From Hymenobacter frigidus (GTDB taxonomy: Bacteria > Bacteroidota > Bacteroidia > Cytophagales > Hymenobacteraceae): DNA of 64,000 nucleotides. Both the position numbers and the translations under genes were made by a program. Location: assembly GCF_014640435.1 (NCBI RefSeq), contig NZ_BMGY01000010.1, positions 52,833 through 116,832 of the forward strand, given 5' to 3'. This document shows positions 7,802 to 16,607 of the stretch, in pieces (the first letter of the stretch is position 1; the number at the start of each line of letters is the position of its first letter). The notes beneath the pieces are model-generated. The model searched no databases. It saw nothing but the letters and a program-made list of their open reading frames with translations, and was not told the DNA's origin.

Positions 7802-9160
7802 ATGACGCTATATTCACCTTTTAAGATTTTTGTGGTTGAGGACAACGAGTGGTACGGCGAGCTTCTCGTGCACCGCCTAAGTCAGAATCCGAACCACAGC
7901 GTGCACCGGTTCTCGACGGCCCAGGCCTGCCTCGAACAGCTGGGGGAGATGCCCGATTTTATCACCCTCGACTACTCGCTTCCCGATGCCAAGGGCGAGC
8001 AGCTGCTGCGTCAGATTTCTGACCGCCTACCGGGCACCGAAATCCTGGTTATCTCCGGGCAGGAAGACGTGGGCACCGCCGTGCGGATGCTGCAGCAAGG
8101 GGCCTACGACTACCTGGTGAAAGACGGCAACACCCTGGACCGGCTATGGAACATAGTGGGCAAAGTGGAGCAACAGGTGCTTCTGCGGCGCGAAAACACT
8201 CAGCTGCGACAGCAAATCGGGGCCCGCTACGGTCCGGGCCAGGCTATCCTCGGCGAGCACCTGCTGGTGCAGCAGGTGCTCACGCTTATTGCCAAGGCAG
8301 CGCGCACGTCCATCACGGTGAGCGTGAGCGGCGAAACCGGCACCGGCAAGAATTTGGCCGCTAAGACCATCCACTTTCAGTCAGACCGCGCCGCGCGGCC
8401 GTTCGTGGCCGTCAACATGGCGGCTATTCCGCATGAATTAATTGATAGCGAACTATTTGGGCACGAGAAAGGGGCGTTTGCCGGTGCCGTGGCGCGGCGC
8501 GTGGGCCGGCTGGAAGAAGCCAACGGCGGCACCCTGTTTCTGGATGAAATTGCGGACCTCGACCTGAGCCTGCAAGCCAAGCTGCTGCGCGTGCTACAGG
8601 AGCGGAAAGTACCCCGCGTGGGCGGTAGTCAGCACGTTGCCTTCGATGTGCGCCTGATAGTGGCCACCCACCGCGACCTGCTGGTTGAAGTGCAGGCCGG
8701 CCGCTTCCGCGAGGATTTGTACTACCGCCTGCTGGGCCTGCCCATTGCGCTGCCCCCGCTCCGCCAGCGCGGCACCGACATTCTGCTGCTGGCCGATGTG
8801 TTCGTGCGTGAGTTTTGTAATTTCAATAACCTGCCCCCGCGCCAACTCACCGAATCAGCCCGCAAGCAGCTTATGGCCCACACTTTTCCGGGCAATGTGC
8901 GCGAGCTGAAGGCCGTGGTGGAGCTGGCCACGGTGCTGGCCGATGGGGAACAGATTCAGGCCGCCGACCTGTCCCTGCGCTCGGGAAAGGCCTCGATTGG
9001 GGTCTGCAGCCAATTGTCGCTGCGCGACCAGACGACGGCGATTGTGCAGGGCTGCCTCGATGAGATGGGCGGCGATGTGCTGGCCGTGGCTGCGCGCCTG
9101 CAAATCGGCAAGTCTACTATTTACCGTATGATACAGCAGCAGGAGCTGCACATAAGCTAG
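7802..9160 (+). CDS. NtrC-family response regulator with altered GAFTGA loop
   Basis: 452 residues. An N-terminal receiver (acidic pair in VVEDNE; D57 in FITLDYSLPD; K108 in YLVKDG) precedes an AAA+ domain with Walker A GETGTGKN (177-184), Walker B LFLDEIADL (about 245-253) and arginine-finger region FREDLYYRL. A short C-terminal HTH ends in LQIGKSTIYRMIQQ. The loop that contacts sigma54 reads GAFAGA (224-229) instead of GAFTGA: the Thr is Ala, one base away. It pairs with the hybrid kinase encoded 92 bases downstream. The family normally activates sigma54 promoters; this copy may be weakened or may work differently. Confidence 0.92.
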   Translation: MTLYSPFKIFVVEDNEWYGELLVHRLSQNPNHSVHRFSTAQACLEQLGEMPDFITLDYSLPDAKGEQLLRQISDRLPGTEILVISGQEDVGTAVRMLQQGAYDYLVKDGNTLDRLWNIVGKVEQQVLLRRENTQLRQQIGARYGPGQAILGEHLLVQQVLTLIAKAARTSITVSVSGETGTGKNLAAKTIHFQSDRAARPFVAVNMAAIPHELIDSELFGHEKGAFAGAVARRVGRLEEANGGTLFLDEIADLDLSLQAKLLRVLQERKVPRVGGSQHVAFDVRLIVATHRDLLVEVQAGRFREDLYYRLLGLPIALPPLRQRGTDILLLADVFVREFCNFNNLPPRQLTESARKQLMAHTFPGNVRELKAVVELATVLADGEQIQAADLSLRSGKASIGVCSQLSLRDQTTAIVQGCLDEMGGDVLAVAARLQIGKSTIYRMIQQQELHIS

Positions 9161-9252
9161 AGAGCGAAACCAGGTGGCCACCGTATTACGCTTTACCTTG
9201 TTATCGTTACTCCTGCTCCCCCTTCACTATCCCGCCTCGTAGCTCCTGACTA

Positions 9253-12126
9253 ATGCGCCGCTCCCGCTTATCCCGCTCGTCACGCAGGGCCGCCGTGCCA
9301 GCAGTGCGACGAATAGTGGCCTCGGCCAACGGCTTGCCCCCAACGGCGGCCAGTGCGCCCCCGTTTGGGCCTTACCTGGCCGATAAGGTACCCCTCATCC
9401 TGTTCAGCTACGATATTGTGTACCGGCGGCTGCTGCACTGCAACCAGCACTGCCACACCGTACTGGGGTTCAGCAGCCAGGAGCTGCTGGATTTGGGGAC
9501 TACCCTTCGCTCCGAACTGATACATCCGGACTCGCTGACCAAGCTGCGGGGGCAAAACCTGAATAAAAGGCTGGCCCTGGGGCGGCCGCTGAGCTGGGAC
9601 TGCCAGGTGCGGCACCGCGACGGCAGCTGGCGGTGGCTGCGCATGCGAGTGCGCGCTTCCGCCATTGGCCCGGATGGACACGTGCGGGAGATTATGGGCA
9701 GTGCGGAGGATGTGACGCGCCACCGCGCCACCCTGGACGAGCTCCGCCACAACCGACACCTGCTGCGGCAGGTAACCGACCTGGCCCCGAACGTAATTTA
9801 CATCTACGACCTGCACCAGAACCGCACTACCTACGTCAACGAACGGGTGGAATCGCTGCTGGGGTACAGCAGCGCGGAAATGCTGGCGTTTGAGAGCGGC
9901 TCGCTACTGAGTACAGTGATGTCAGCAGAAGTGAAGGGAAAATTCGAGGCCTACATGGCAGAAGTGGCGAAGCTGCCAGATGGCAAGACCCGCGTACTGG
10001 CATACCCCGTGCGGCACCGCAACGGCACCCTGCGCTGGCTGCGCACCACCACCACGCCCTTCGCCCGCGCCACCGATGGCACCGTGCGCAGCCTTATTGG
10101 CGTAGCCGAAGACATTACCGAGCAGCGTGCGGCCGATGAGCAGAGCCAGGCGGCTACCCTGCGCCTGGCTGAGCAGTACCGCTTGTTCCGCCAGGTTATC
10201 GACACCCTGCCCCACCCCATCTCCCTCAAGGACGACCACGGCAACTACCAGCTGGCCAACCAGGCCACGGCCGACCTGTTCGGGCTGTCCATAGAGGACT
10301 TGATGCAATACGGCACCGCCAATACGCCGTTCACCAACATTCCGGACCTCACGTCCTGCCACCGCCAGGACCAGCAGGTGCTGGCCACCGGCCAGGACTC
10401 CACTCGGGAAGAGTCTTACCTCGATACCCAGGGGTTGCTCGCGTGGTTTATCAGCGTGAAGCGGCTGTTTGTGGATGGCAACGAGGTGCGGCACGTGCTG
10501 GGCATCAGCACCAACATCACCGAGCTCAAGCACACCCAACAGGCGCTGGAAGCAGCCATTGCCACGGCCAAGGTGAATGCCCAAGCTAAGGAAGATTTCC
10601 TGGCCAACATGAGCCACGAAATTCGTACGCCACTGCACGGCATTCTGGGCCTGACCGGGGTACTGGCCAAAACCACGCTCAGCCGAAGCCAGCACGACTA
10701 CCTGGGCCTGCTGGGCGAATCGGCCGAACACCTGCTGATGGTACTGAACGACGTGCTGACCACGGCCCGGCTCGGGGCCGGCAAGCTGCAGCCCGAGTCC
10801 ATTGCCTTCCGGCCCGCCAACGTGCTCACCGGCTGTGCGGCCCTGCTCCGGCCCCGCGCCCGCGAAAAGGGCCTGCGCCTGCGCGTGGACATGCCCGACA
10901 CCCTGCCGGAAGTTTTTGGCGATTCCCACCGCCTGCGGCAGGTGCTACTCAACCTGGTCAGTAATGCCATCAAGTTCACCGCCACGGGCCAGGTGCGGCT
11001 GCGCTGCCAGGCCGGCACCGCGCCCGTTGGCCACCCCGTACTCAGTGATACCGTCTGGCTGCAGTTTACGGTGAGCGACACGGGGGTTGGTATTCCCTCC
11101 GAAACCCTGGATAAGGTATTCGAGCCGTTTGCGCAGGCCGCCGCCAGCACCGACCGCGAATACGGCGGCACCGGCCTGGGCCTGAGTATTTCCGACGGCC
11201 TCGTAACCCTCATGGGGGGCATGCTGCGGGTGTGCAGCGAAGTAGACCAGGGCAGCACCTTTGCCTTCACCCTGGCCTTTCGGCCGGTGCCGGTGGCTGC
11301 GCCGGGGCCAGACAGCCTCCCGGCGCTGGCCCCCGCCAGCCCGGCCACGGGTCGCATTTTGCTGGTCGAAGACAACCTGGTAAATAGCCTGCTGGCCGAA
11401 ACCGTGCTGCGCAACTGGGGCTGGGAAGTGACCACGGCAGCCAGCGGCCCGGCGGCTATCAAGCTATTTGAGTTCCGGCCTTTCGACCTGGTGCTAATGG
11501 ACATTCAGATGCCGGGCATGGATGGTGAAACCGCCGCCCGCGCCCTGCGCGAGCACTCCAACCCCGTTCAGGCGGCCACGCCCATTATTGCCCTCACGGC
11601 CCGCGCGCAGGCCGGCGAGGCCGAGCGCCTGCAAGCCGCTGGCTTTGCCGGCTACCTGGCCAAGCCCTACCGCGAAGAGCAGCTACTCCAAACCATGCAA
11701 GCCGTATTGGCCCGTCAGCACCGGCCCACCGGCCCCGAACCCGCTTCTAACCCTCTTTCTGCAATGCCTGCTCCCTCTCCACTCTACGACCTGAGCAATG
11801 TACGCCAACTGGTGCGCCACGACGAAGCCATTACGCGGCGCCTGGCTTGGGCTTTTATCGAAACCACGCCCGCCATTCTCACCGCCCTCGACGAAGCCCT
11901 CACCAAGGCCGACTGGGAAGCCGTGGGCGATGCCGCCCATCACCTCAAAAGCTCCCTCGATGGCTTGGGAGTAGAAAGCCTGCGCCTCGTTATCCGGGAA
12001 GTGGAAGCCTACGGCGACAGCCCCCCCGAACCTGCCCAAGCCGCCCAACAGGTAGCCCTGGTGCGGGCCACCACCGAAAAGGTGATGACCGCCCTGCGCA
12101 GTGAGTTTCCGGAGCACCAGGCCTGA
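9253..12126 (+). CDS. Hybrid sensor histidine kinase with three PAS domains, receiver and Hpt
   Basis: 957 residues with no obvious membrane segment. Three PAS regions (about 50-160, 170-285 and 310-430) each end in a typical PAC tail such as RSLIGVAEDITE. HisKA has H455 in ANMSHEIRTPLHGI, followed by a full ATPase domain (NLVSNAIKF, DTGVGIPSE, GGTGLGLSI). A receiver has D750 in LVLMDIQMPGMDG, and a C-terminal Hpt domain has H896 in DAAHHLKSSLDGLG. The chain supports a complete internal phosphorelay, H455 to D750 to H896, that could then reach D57 of the upstream NtrC-type regulator. Confidence 0.93.
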   Translation: MRRSRLSRSSRRAAVPAVRRIVASANGLPPTAASAPPFGPYLADKVPLILFSYDIVYRRLLHCNQHCHTVLGFSSQELLDLGTTLRSELIHPDSLTKLRGQNLNKRLALGRPLSWDCQVRHRDGSWRWLRMRVRASAIGPDGHVREIMGSAEDVTRHRATLDELRHNRHLLRQVTDLAPNVIYIYDLHQNRTTYVNERVESLLGYSSAEMLAFESGSLLSTVMSAEVKGKFEAYMAEVAKLPDGKTRVLAYPVRHRNGTLRWLRTTTTPFARATDGTVRSLIGVAEDITEQRAADEQSQAATLRLAEQYRLFRQVIDTLPHPISLKDDHGNYQLANQATADLFGLSIEDLMQYGTANTPFTNIPDLTSCHRQDQQVLATGQDSTREESYLDTQGLLAWFISVKRLFVDGNEVRHVLGISTNITELKHTQQALEAAIATAKVNAQAKEDFLANMSHEIRTPLHGILGLTGVLAKTTLSRSQHDYLGLLGESAEHLLMVLNDVLTTARLGAGKLQPESIAFRPANVLTGCAALLRPRAREKGLRLRVDMPDTLPEVFGDSHRLRQVLLNLVSNAIKFTATGQVRLRCQAGTAPVGHPVLSDTVWLQFTVSDTGVGIPSETLDKVFEPFAQAAASTDREYGGTGLGLSISDGLVTLMGGMLRVCSEVDQGSTFAFTLAFRPVPVAAPGPDSLPALAPASPATGRILLVEDNLVNSLLAETVLRNWGWEVTTAASGPAAIKLFEFRPFDLVLMDIQMPGMDGETAARALREHSNPVQAATPIIALTARAQAGEAERLQAAGFAGYLAKPYREEQLLQTMQAVLARQHRPTGPEPASNPLSAMPAPSPLYDLSNVRQLVRHDEAITRRLAWAFIETTPAILTALDEALTKADWEAVGDAAHHLKSSLDGLGVESLRLVIREVEAYGDSPPEPAQAAQQVALVRATTEKVMTALRSEFPEHQA

Positions 12127-12135
12127 CAGTTCCCC

Positions 12136-13230
12136 ATGATTGAACCTACTTCCTCCGCGCTTGCGCCCCCGGCCGCCCCCATCACCACCGATACCGTCGT
12201 TATCGGGGCGGGACAGGCCGGGCTGGCCGCGGCGTACTACCTGCAGCAAGCCCACCTCGATTTCCGGGTGCTGGATGCCGGCCCCACGGCCGGGGCCGCC
12301 TGGGCCAGCCGCTACGATTCCCTTCGACTTTTTTCCCCGGCGTGGGCTAGCGGCCTGCCCGGCTATGCGTGGCCTACGCCACCACTGCACTACCCCAGCC
12401 GCGACGAAACCACCGCCTACCTGCGCGACTACGCCGCCCATTTTGGCTTCCCGCTCGAGCTGCAGCAACGCGCTACCTACCTGGCGGCGGCCCCAAATCG
12501 GGCCGGCTACGTGGTGCAGACAGCGGCGGGCGGCACCTACCACGCCCGCCGGGTTATTGTGGCCACCGGCCCCTACACCGCCCCCCACGTACCCGAGTGG
12601 GCCGCGCAACTACCGCCCAACGTAGCGCAGTTGCACAGCAGCGCCTACCAGCGGCCGGCCCAATTACCCGGCACGGGTCCCGTGGCCGTGGTGGGCAGCG
12701 GCAACTCGGCCCTGCAAATTGCGGCCGACATTGCCGGCACCGGCCGCGCGGTGGTAGTGGCGTTTGATGAGAAGACGCCCGCTATAGCCAACAATCAATT
12801 CACCTGGGCTTTTCTGACGGCGACGCGCCTGTTGCGCGTGCCTCAGCACACGGCGCTGGGCCGCTTCATGATGCACCAGCCAGAACCCGTGGTGAGCGGC
12901 GACCTCGCCCGCCTGCGCGGCTTCGCCAACGTCACGTTTATCGGGCGGGCCACGGCGGCACTGCCCACGGGTGAGCTGCAAGGCCAGCGGGCCACTTCGG
13001 CCCCACTGGCCGCCGTGGTCTGGGCCACCGGCTACCGGCCCGACTATGGTTGGATTGACTTACCCATTGTCAGCGCCGATGGGCAGCCGCAGCACCGCCG
13101 GGGCCTCACGGCCGCGCCGGGCGTGGCCTTCCTGGGCCTCAATTGGCTCGATAGCCGCAACTCGGCGCTGCTGAATGGGGCTGGGGCCGATGCCCGGCGT
13201 GTGGTAGCGGCCCTTTTGCGCACGCCGTAG
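12136..13230 (+). CDS. Flavin-dependent monooxygenase-like NAD(P)/FAD oxidoreductase
   Basis: 364 residues starting at ATG 12136, ten bases after the kinase gene. An N-terminal FAD dinucleotide fold (VVIGAGQAGLAAAYYL, about 20-35) and a central NAD(P)H fold (VAVVGSGNSALQIA, about 184-197) identify the flavin-containing monooxygenase/CzcO-like group, and VVWATGYRPDY near 295 is the characteristic ATGY-type motif. The substrate cannot be read from the sequence. The close spacing suggests cotranscription with the two-component genes. Confidence 0.88.
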   Translation: MIEPTSSALAPPAAPITTDTVVIGAGQAGLAAAYYLQQAHLDFRVLDAGPTAGAAWASRYDSLRLFSPAWASGLPGYAWPTPPLHYPSRDETTAYLRDYAAHFGFPLELQQRATYLAAAPNRAGYVVQTAAGGTYHARRVIVATGPYTAPHVPEWAAQLPPNVAQLHSSAYQRPAQLPGTGPVAVVGSGNSALQIAADIAGTGRAVVVAFDEKTPAIANNQFTWAFLTATRLLRVPQHTALGRFMMHQPEPVVSGDLARLRGFANVTFIGRATAALPTGELQGQRATSAPLAAVVWATGYRPDYGWIDLPIVSADGQPQHRRGLTAAPGVAFLGLNWLDSRNSALLNGAGADARRVVAALLRTP

Positions 13231-13339
13231 CAATGCCCTAATGTTGTTGAAACCCAGCCGGGCGTTTTATGGTTGAACCATCATAAGCCGCTTCCGGAAG
13301 CAAGCAGCTGCTTTTTCACCCGCTTTTATATCCTTTATC

Positions 13340-13447
13340 ATGTTTATTTTCATGCTGGGCCTTTTAGTGGCCACTGCCATCCTCGCACTCAAAACGGTAT
13401 CGAACGCCAAAGAAATGCTAGTTCCCGTGCCCGTTCGGGTTAAGTAG
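13340..13447 (+). CDS. Single-span membrane microprotein (35 residues)
   Basis: A short frame from ATG 13340 to TAG 13447. The product begins MFIFMLGLLVATAILAL, one hydrophobic helix, then a short polar stretch ending VPVPVRVK. A strong hairpin terminator follows within 30 bases, so this is a self-contained unit. Its length, topology and Pro-Val-Arg tail resemble another 36-residue frame at 21413-21523. I do not recognise a family. Confidence 0.55.
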   Translation: MFIFMLGLLVATAILALKTVSNAKEMLVPVPVRVK

Positions 13448-13468
13448 CACTCCTGCGGTTTTTTACAT

Positions 13469-13498
13469 AAAAAAGGCAGCCCAACGGCTGCCTTTTTT
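13469..13498. terminator. Bidirectional intrinsic terminator
   Basis: A perfect 7-bp GC stem (GGCAGCC 13475-13481 with GGCTGCC 13486-13492), loop CAAC, flanked by six A and six T. It lies between the microprotein gene and the convergent T9SS gene and can serve both. Confidence 0.9.
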
Positions 13499-13524
13499 AT
13501 GCTAATTGTAAAAGCGAAGTCAGG

Positions 13525-13914
13525 TTATCGAATAACCAGTTTGCACATCTGACTGGTGTTGTCGGCTTCGAGGCGTACATAGTACAAACCGTTGGCAAAC
13601 TTACTGAGGTCGAGCATCTTCGTGTACCGGTCGTTCATTTCGGTAAGCGTTTCGCGGTACATTACCGAACCGATAACGTTGAGTACGCTCAACTCCACTT
13701 TCTTGCCTTGCAGGTTGCTGATGGTGAGGTGCACGATGCCGGTGCTGGGATTTGGGTACACCAGCAAGGTTTTATTGTCTTCAACGGGTTTACCTTGCTG
13801 CCCGGGACGAGCAGTGGCAGCGGCCGAAGCAGCGGGTACGGTAGTCATTAGCGGGCCCAAGCCGAAGCTCAGACAAGCTACCAGTAGAATAGGGAAGAGT
13901 AGGCGTTGCATCAT
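13525..13914 (-). CDS. Small exported protein with T9SS type A sorting domain
   Basis: 129 residues. A signal peptide (MMQRLLFPILLVACLSFGLG) is followed by a low-complexity Ala-rich linker, then the C-terminal sorting domain from about residue 50: LLVYPNPSTGIVHL, the strand KVELSVLNVIGSVMY, and GLYYVRLE to the KLVIR end. This domain directs export through the type IX system and is normally removed or used for anchoring. The protein is almost nothing but signal plus sorting domain, so it may be a carrier fragment or a very small cargo. A perfect -7 box lies upstream at 13987-13994. Confidence 0.85.
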   Translation of the reverse strand: MMQRLLFPILLVACLSFGLGPLMTTVPAASAAATARPGQQGKPVEDNKTLLVYPNPSTGIVHLTISNLQGKKVELSVLNVIGSVMYRETLTEMNDRYTKMLDLSKFANGLYYVRLEADNTSQMCKLVIR

Positions 13915-13986
13915 AGTAATAATTAGTGGTTAACCAAAACCGACACGGGGCTAAATAACTTAACGAACAGTGTTGATTTTAGTTGA

Positions 13987-13994
13987 CAAAGGTA
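13987..13994 (-). promoter_or_regulatory. -7 promoter box of the T9SS protein gene
   Basis: Read on the minus strand this is TACCTTTG, a perfect TAnnTTTG, about 73 bases upstream of the ATG at 13914. Confidence 0.65.
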
Positions 13995-14089
13995 CGGCGG
14001 TTTGACCGTCAGGCCTACTGAAACATACGGAAAACGCGATAAACTACGGCGTTTTGGCGGCCACGGTTCTCATTTTCACGACCAATTTG

Positions 14090-15208
14090 GTGGATATTCT
14101 TTTGATTGGCGGCGGATTGGCGGGCCTGGCGGCGGCCCTGGACTTGGCCGGGCGCGGGCACCGCGTAGCCGTGGTGGAGCGGAAGCAGTACCCGTTTCAC
14201 AAAGTATGCGGCGAGTACGTGAGCAACGAAGTGCTGCCCTACCTGCGCCGCCTCGGGGCCGACCCGGCGGAGCTGGCTCCGGCGGCCATTGGCCAGTTCC
14301 TGCTCTCGTCGCCGGGTGGGCGCACCCTCAATAGTCGGCTCGACCTGGGCGGCTTTGGCGTGAGCCGCTACCTGCTCGACGATTTTCTGTACCAGCGGGG
14401 CTTAGCCCGGGGCGTGACTTTTCACCTGAAAAGCACCGTGACGGATGTAGCCTTTGACTCGGCCACCGACCAGCACCGCGTGACCCTGGCCGACGGCCGC
14501 CAGCTCCCGGCCCGCGTGGTGCTGGGCACCTATGGCAAGCGCGCCAACCTGGACCGGCAGCTGCAACGGTCCTTTTTTGCCCAGCGCTCGCCCTACCTCG
14601 GGGTGAAGTACCACCTGCGCCTGCCGGGCTTCCCGCGCGATGTGATTGCGCTGCACAATTTCGCCGATGGCTACGCCGGTATTTCGGCCATTGAGGACGA
14701 CAAGCTGTGCTTCTGCTACCTCACTACCCGCCAAAACCTGAAGCGCCACGGCACCATTCCGGCGATGGAAGCGGCCGTACTGGCCAAAAACCCGCACTTG
14801 CGCGAGATTCTGACCTCGGCCGAAGTGCTGTATCCGCAGCCCGAGGTCATCAATGAAATATCCTTCGCGCCTAAACGGCCCGTGGAGCAGCATGTGCTGA
14901 TGTGCGGCGACGCGGCGGGCCTCATCACGCCGCTGTGCGGCAACGGCATGGCCATGGCCCTGCACGGCGCGGCGCTGGCCGCTGATGCGGCACACCATTT
15001 TCTGGCGGGCAAAACAACCCGCGCCACCATGGAAACCCAGTATGCCCAGACTTGGAATGCGCAGTTTGGGGCACGGCTGCGGGTGGGCCGGGCGGTGCAG
15101 CGGCTGTTTGGCGGGCCGGTGCTGAGCGAGGCCGTGGTGGGCGGCCTGCGCCACTGGCCCGGGGCTGTGCAGGCCCTGATGCGCCGCACCCACGGCACGC
15201 CGTTTTAG
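14090..15208 (+). CDS. FAD-dependent oxidoreductase of the geranylgeranyl reductase type
   Basis: 372 residues from GTG 14090, where the product starts directly with the FAD fold (MDILLIGGGLAGLAAALDLA). Starting at TTG 14054 would add 12 unneeded residues. Further marks are HKVCGEYVSNE near residue 40 and the second FAD motif MCGDAAGLITPLCGNGMAMA near 280, both typical of the geranylgeranyl-reductase/aromatic hydroxylase branch. It is followed by a type III polyketide synthase and a methyltransferase, as in phenolic-lipid clusters where such an enzyme oxidises the aromatic ring. That role is inferred from the neighbours. Confidence 0.85.
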   Translation: MDILLIGGGLAGLAAALDLAGRGHRVAVVERKQYPFHKVCGEYVSNEVLPYLRRLGADPAELAPAAIGQFLLSSPGGRTLNSRLDLGGFGVSRYLLDDFLYQRGLARGVTFHLKSTVTDVAFDSATDQHRVTLADGRQLPARVVLGTYGKRANLDRQLQRSFFAQRSPYLGVKYHLRLPGFPRDVIALHNFADGYAGISAIEDDKLCFCYLTTRQNLKRHGTIPAMEAAVLAKNPHLREILTSAEVLYPQPEVINEISFAPKRPVEQHVLMCGDAAGLITPLCGNGMAMALHGAALAADAAHHFLAGKTTRATMETQYAQTWNAQFGARLRVGRAVQRLFGGPVLSEAVVGGLRHWPGAVQALMRRTHGTPF

Positions 15209-15397
15209 CTCAATTCTTGGAAAAAACCTGGCGTCAGTGCCCAAAACACCACAATGTTATTGGCACTATTTTATGGAAGCAAAGCGTAAAGCTGTTTGCT
15301 TTACCGTAAGTAGTCTGCACATTGCCCTTGCGCCCGGCCCGGTGGGGTTTTTAACAACTGGTCTACCTCGTTTTATCATTCGTAATTATCTTTCGGC

Positions 15398-16597
15398 ATG
15401 CCGAGTTATTTAGGTGCTATTGGCACTGCCAACCCTGTCCACCGCATTGCGCAGCCCCAAATTGCCGATTTCATGGCCCAGGCCCTGCAGTTTGGCGAGG
15501 GCGACACGCGCAAGCTCCGGGCCTTGTACCGGGTGTCGGGCATTGAGCACCGCTACTCGGTGCTGCCCGACTACGGCCGGGCCAACGGCGACTACACGTT
15601 TTTCCCCAACACGCCCACGCTGGAGCCTTTCCCGAGTGTGGGCCAGCGCATGGCCGTTTATCGGCGTGAGGCATTGCCGCTAGCCATTGAGGCCGTGCGC
15701 AGCTGCCTGCGCCAGGTACCCGACGTTGCTCCGGCCAGCATCACGCACCTTGTGACGGTGAGCTGCACGGGCATGTACGCGCCGGGGCTCGATATAGAGC
15801 TGGTACAGGCCCTGGGCCTGCGCCCCGACGTGCGCCGCACCTGCGTAAACTTCATGGGCTGCTACGCCGCCGTGAACGCCGTGAAGCTGGCCGACGCCTT
15901 CTGCCGGGCCGATGCCGATGCCCGGGTGCTCATTGTGAGCGTGGAGCTGTGCACCATTCATTTTCAGAAAAGCCCGGAGGAAGACCATCTCATCAGCAAC
16001 GCGCTGTTTGGCGATGGTGCCGCCGCCGCCCTGGTGCTGGCCGAGCCGCTACCCAACGGTGCGCCCAGCCTGGCCCTGCAAGGCTTTCACTGCGGGCTGG
16101 AGCCCGATGGCCACGACGACATGGCCTGGCACATCAACGACTTTGGGTTTGAGATGACGCTGAGCAGCTACGTGCCCAAGCTCATCCAGCGCGGCATCCG
16201 CAGCCTCACCGATGGGTTGCTGGCCAGCCTGCCGGTGCAGCTGGGCGATATCCGGCACTTCGCCATTCACCCCGGCGGGCGCAAAATTCTGGAAACCATT
16301 GAAACCGAATTGGGGCTGACCCGCGACGACAACCGCCACGCCTACCACGTGCTGCGCAACTACGGCAATATGTCGTCGGCCACGGTGCTGTTTGTGCTGC
16401 GCGAGGTACTGGCCCACGCCACCCCCGCCGACCACGGCGCGCCGGTGCTCAGCTTTGCTTTCGGGCCGGGCCTTACCATGGAGGCCATGCTGCTGCAGTT
16501 GACAGTTAACAATGAGCCGTTAGCAGTGAGTAGCGAGCGAACGGGTGACGAAGTAATGCTTGAATCGACCGAAACCGTGTTGGTAACTGCTCATTGA
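15398..16597 (+). CDS. Type III polyketide synthase (chalcone/alkylresorcinol synthase-like)
   Basis: 399 residues of the thiolase-fold family that condenses malonyl-CoA onto an acyl-CoA starter. The catalytic triad is visible: C155 in VNFMGCYAAVNA, H291 in FAIHPGGRKIL and N324 in NYGNMSSAT. TVSCTGMYAPGLD and FGDGAAAALVLA are further family motifs. The fold should end near residue 367 (TMEAMLLQL). The last 30 or so residues (TVNNEPLAVSSE onward) are encoded by an inverted repeat at 16502-16606 and look like an accidental extension. Likely products are alkylpyrones or alkylresorcinols; the starter cannot be told. Confidence 0.92.
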   Translation: MPSYLGAIGTANPVHRIAQPQIADFMAQALQFGEGDTRKLRALYRVSGIEHRYSVLPDYGRANGDYTFFPNTPTLEPFPSVGQRMAVYRREALPLAIEAVRSCLRQVPDVAPASITHLVTVSCTGMYAPGLDIELVQALGLRPDVRRTCVNFMGCYAAVNAVKLADAFCRADADARVLIVSVELCTIHFQKSPEEDHLISNALFGDGAAAALVLAEPLPNGAPSLALQGFHCGLEPDGHDDMAWHINDFGFEMTLSSYVPKLIQRGIRSLTDGLLASLPVQLGDIRHFAIHPGGRKILETIETELGLTRDDNRHAYHVLRNYGNMSSATVLFVLREVLAHATPADHGAPVLSFAFGPGLTMEAMLLQLTVNNEPLAVSSERTGDEVMLESTETVLVTAH

Positions 16598-16606
16598 TAA
16601 CTGTTA
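16502..16606. repeat. Inverted repeat overlapping the 3' end of the polyketide synthase gene
   Basis: Two arms of about 21 bases (16502-16522 and 16586-16606, the right inverted) share ACAGTTA-CAATGAGC-GTTA with two mismatches. The left arm and spacer lie inside the synthase frame; the right arm spans its stop codon and reaches the start of the methyltransferase gene. A related sequence (TTAACCGCTCACCGTTAACC) occurs at 17330-17349. Confidence 0.65.
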
Positions 16607-16607
16607 A

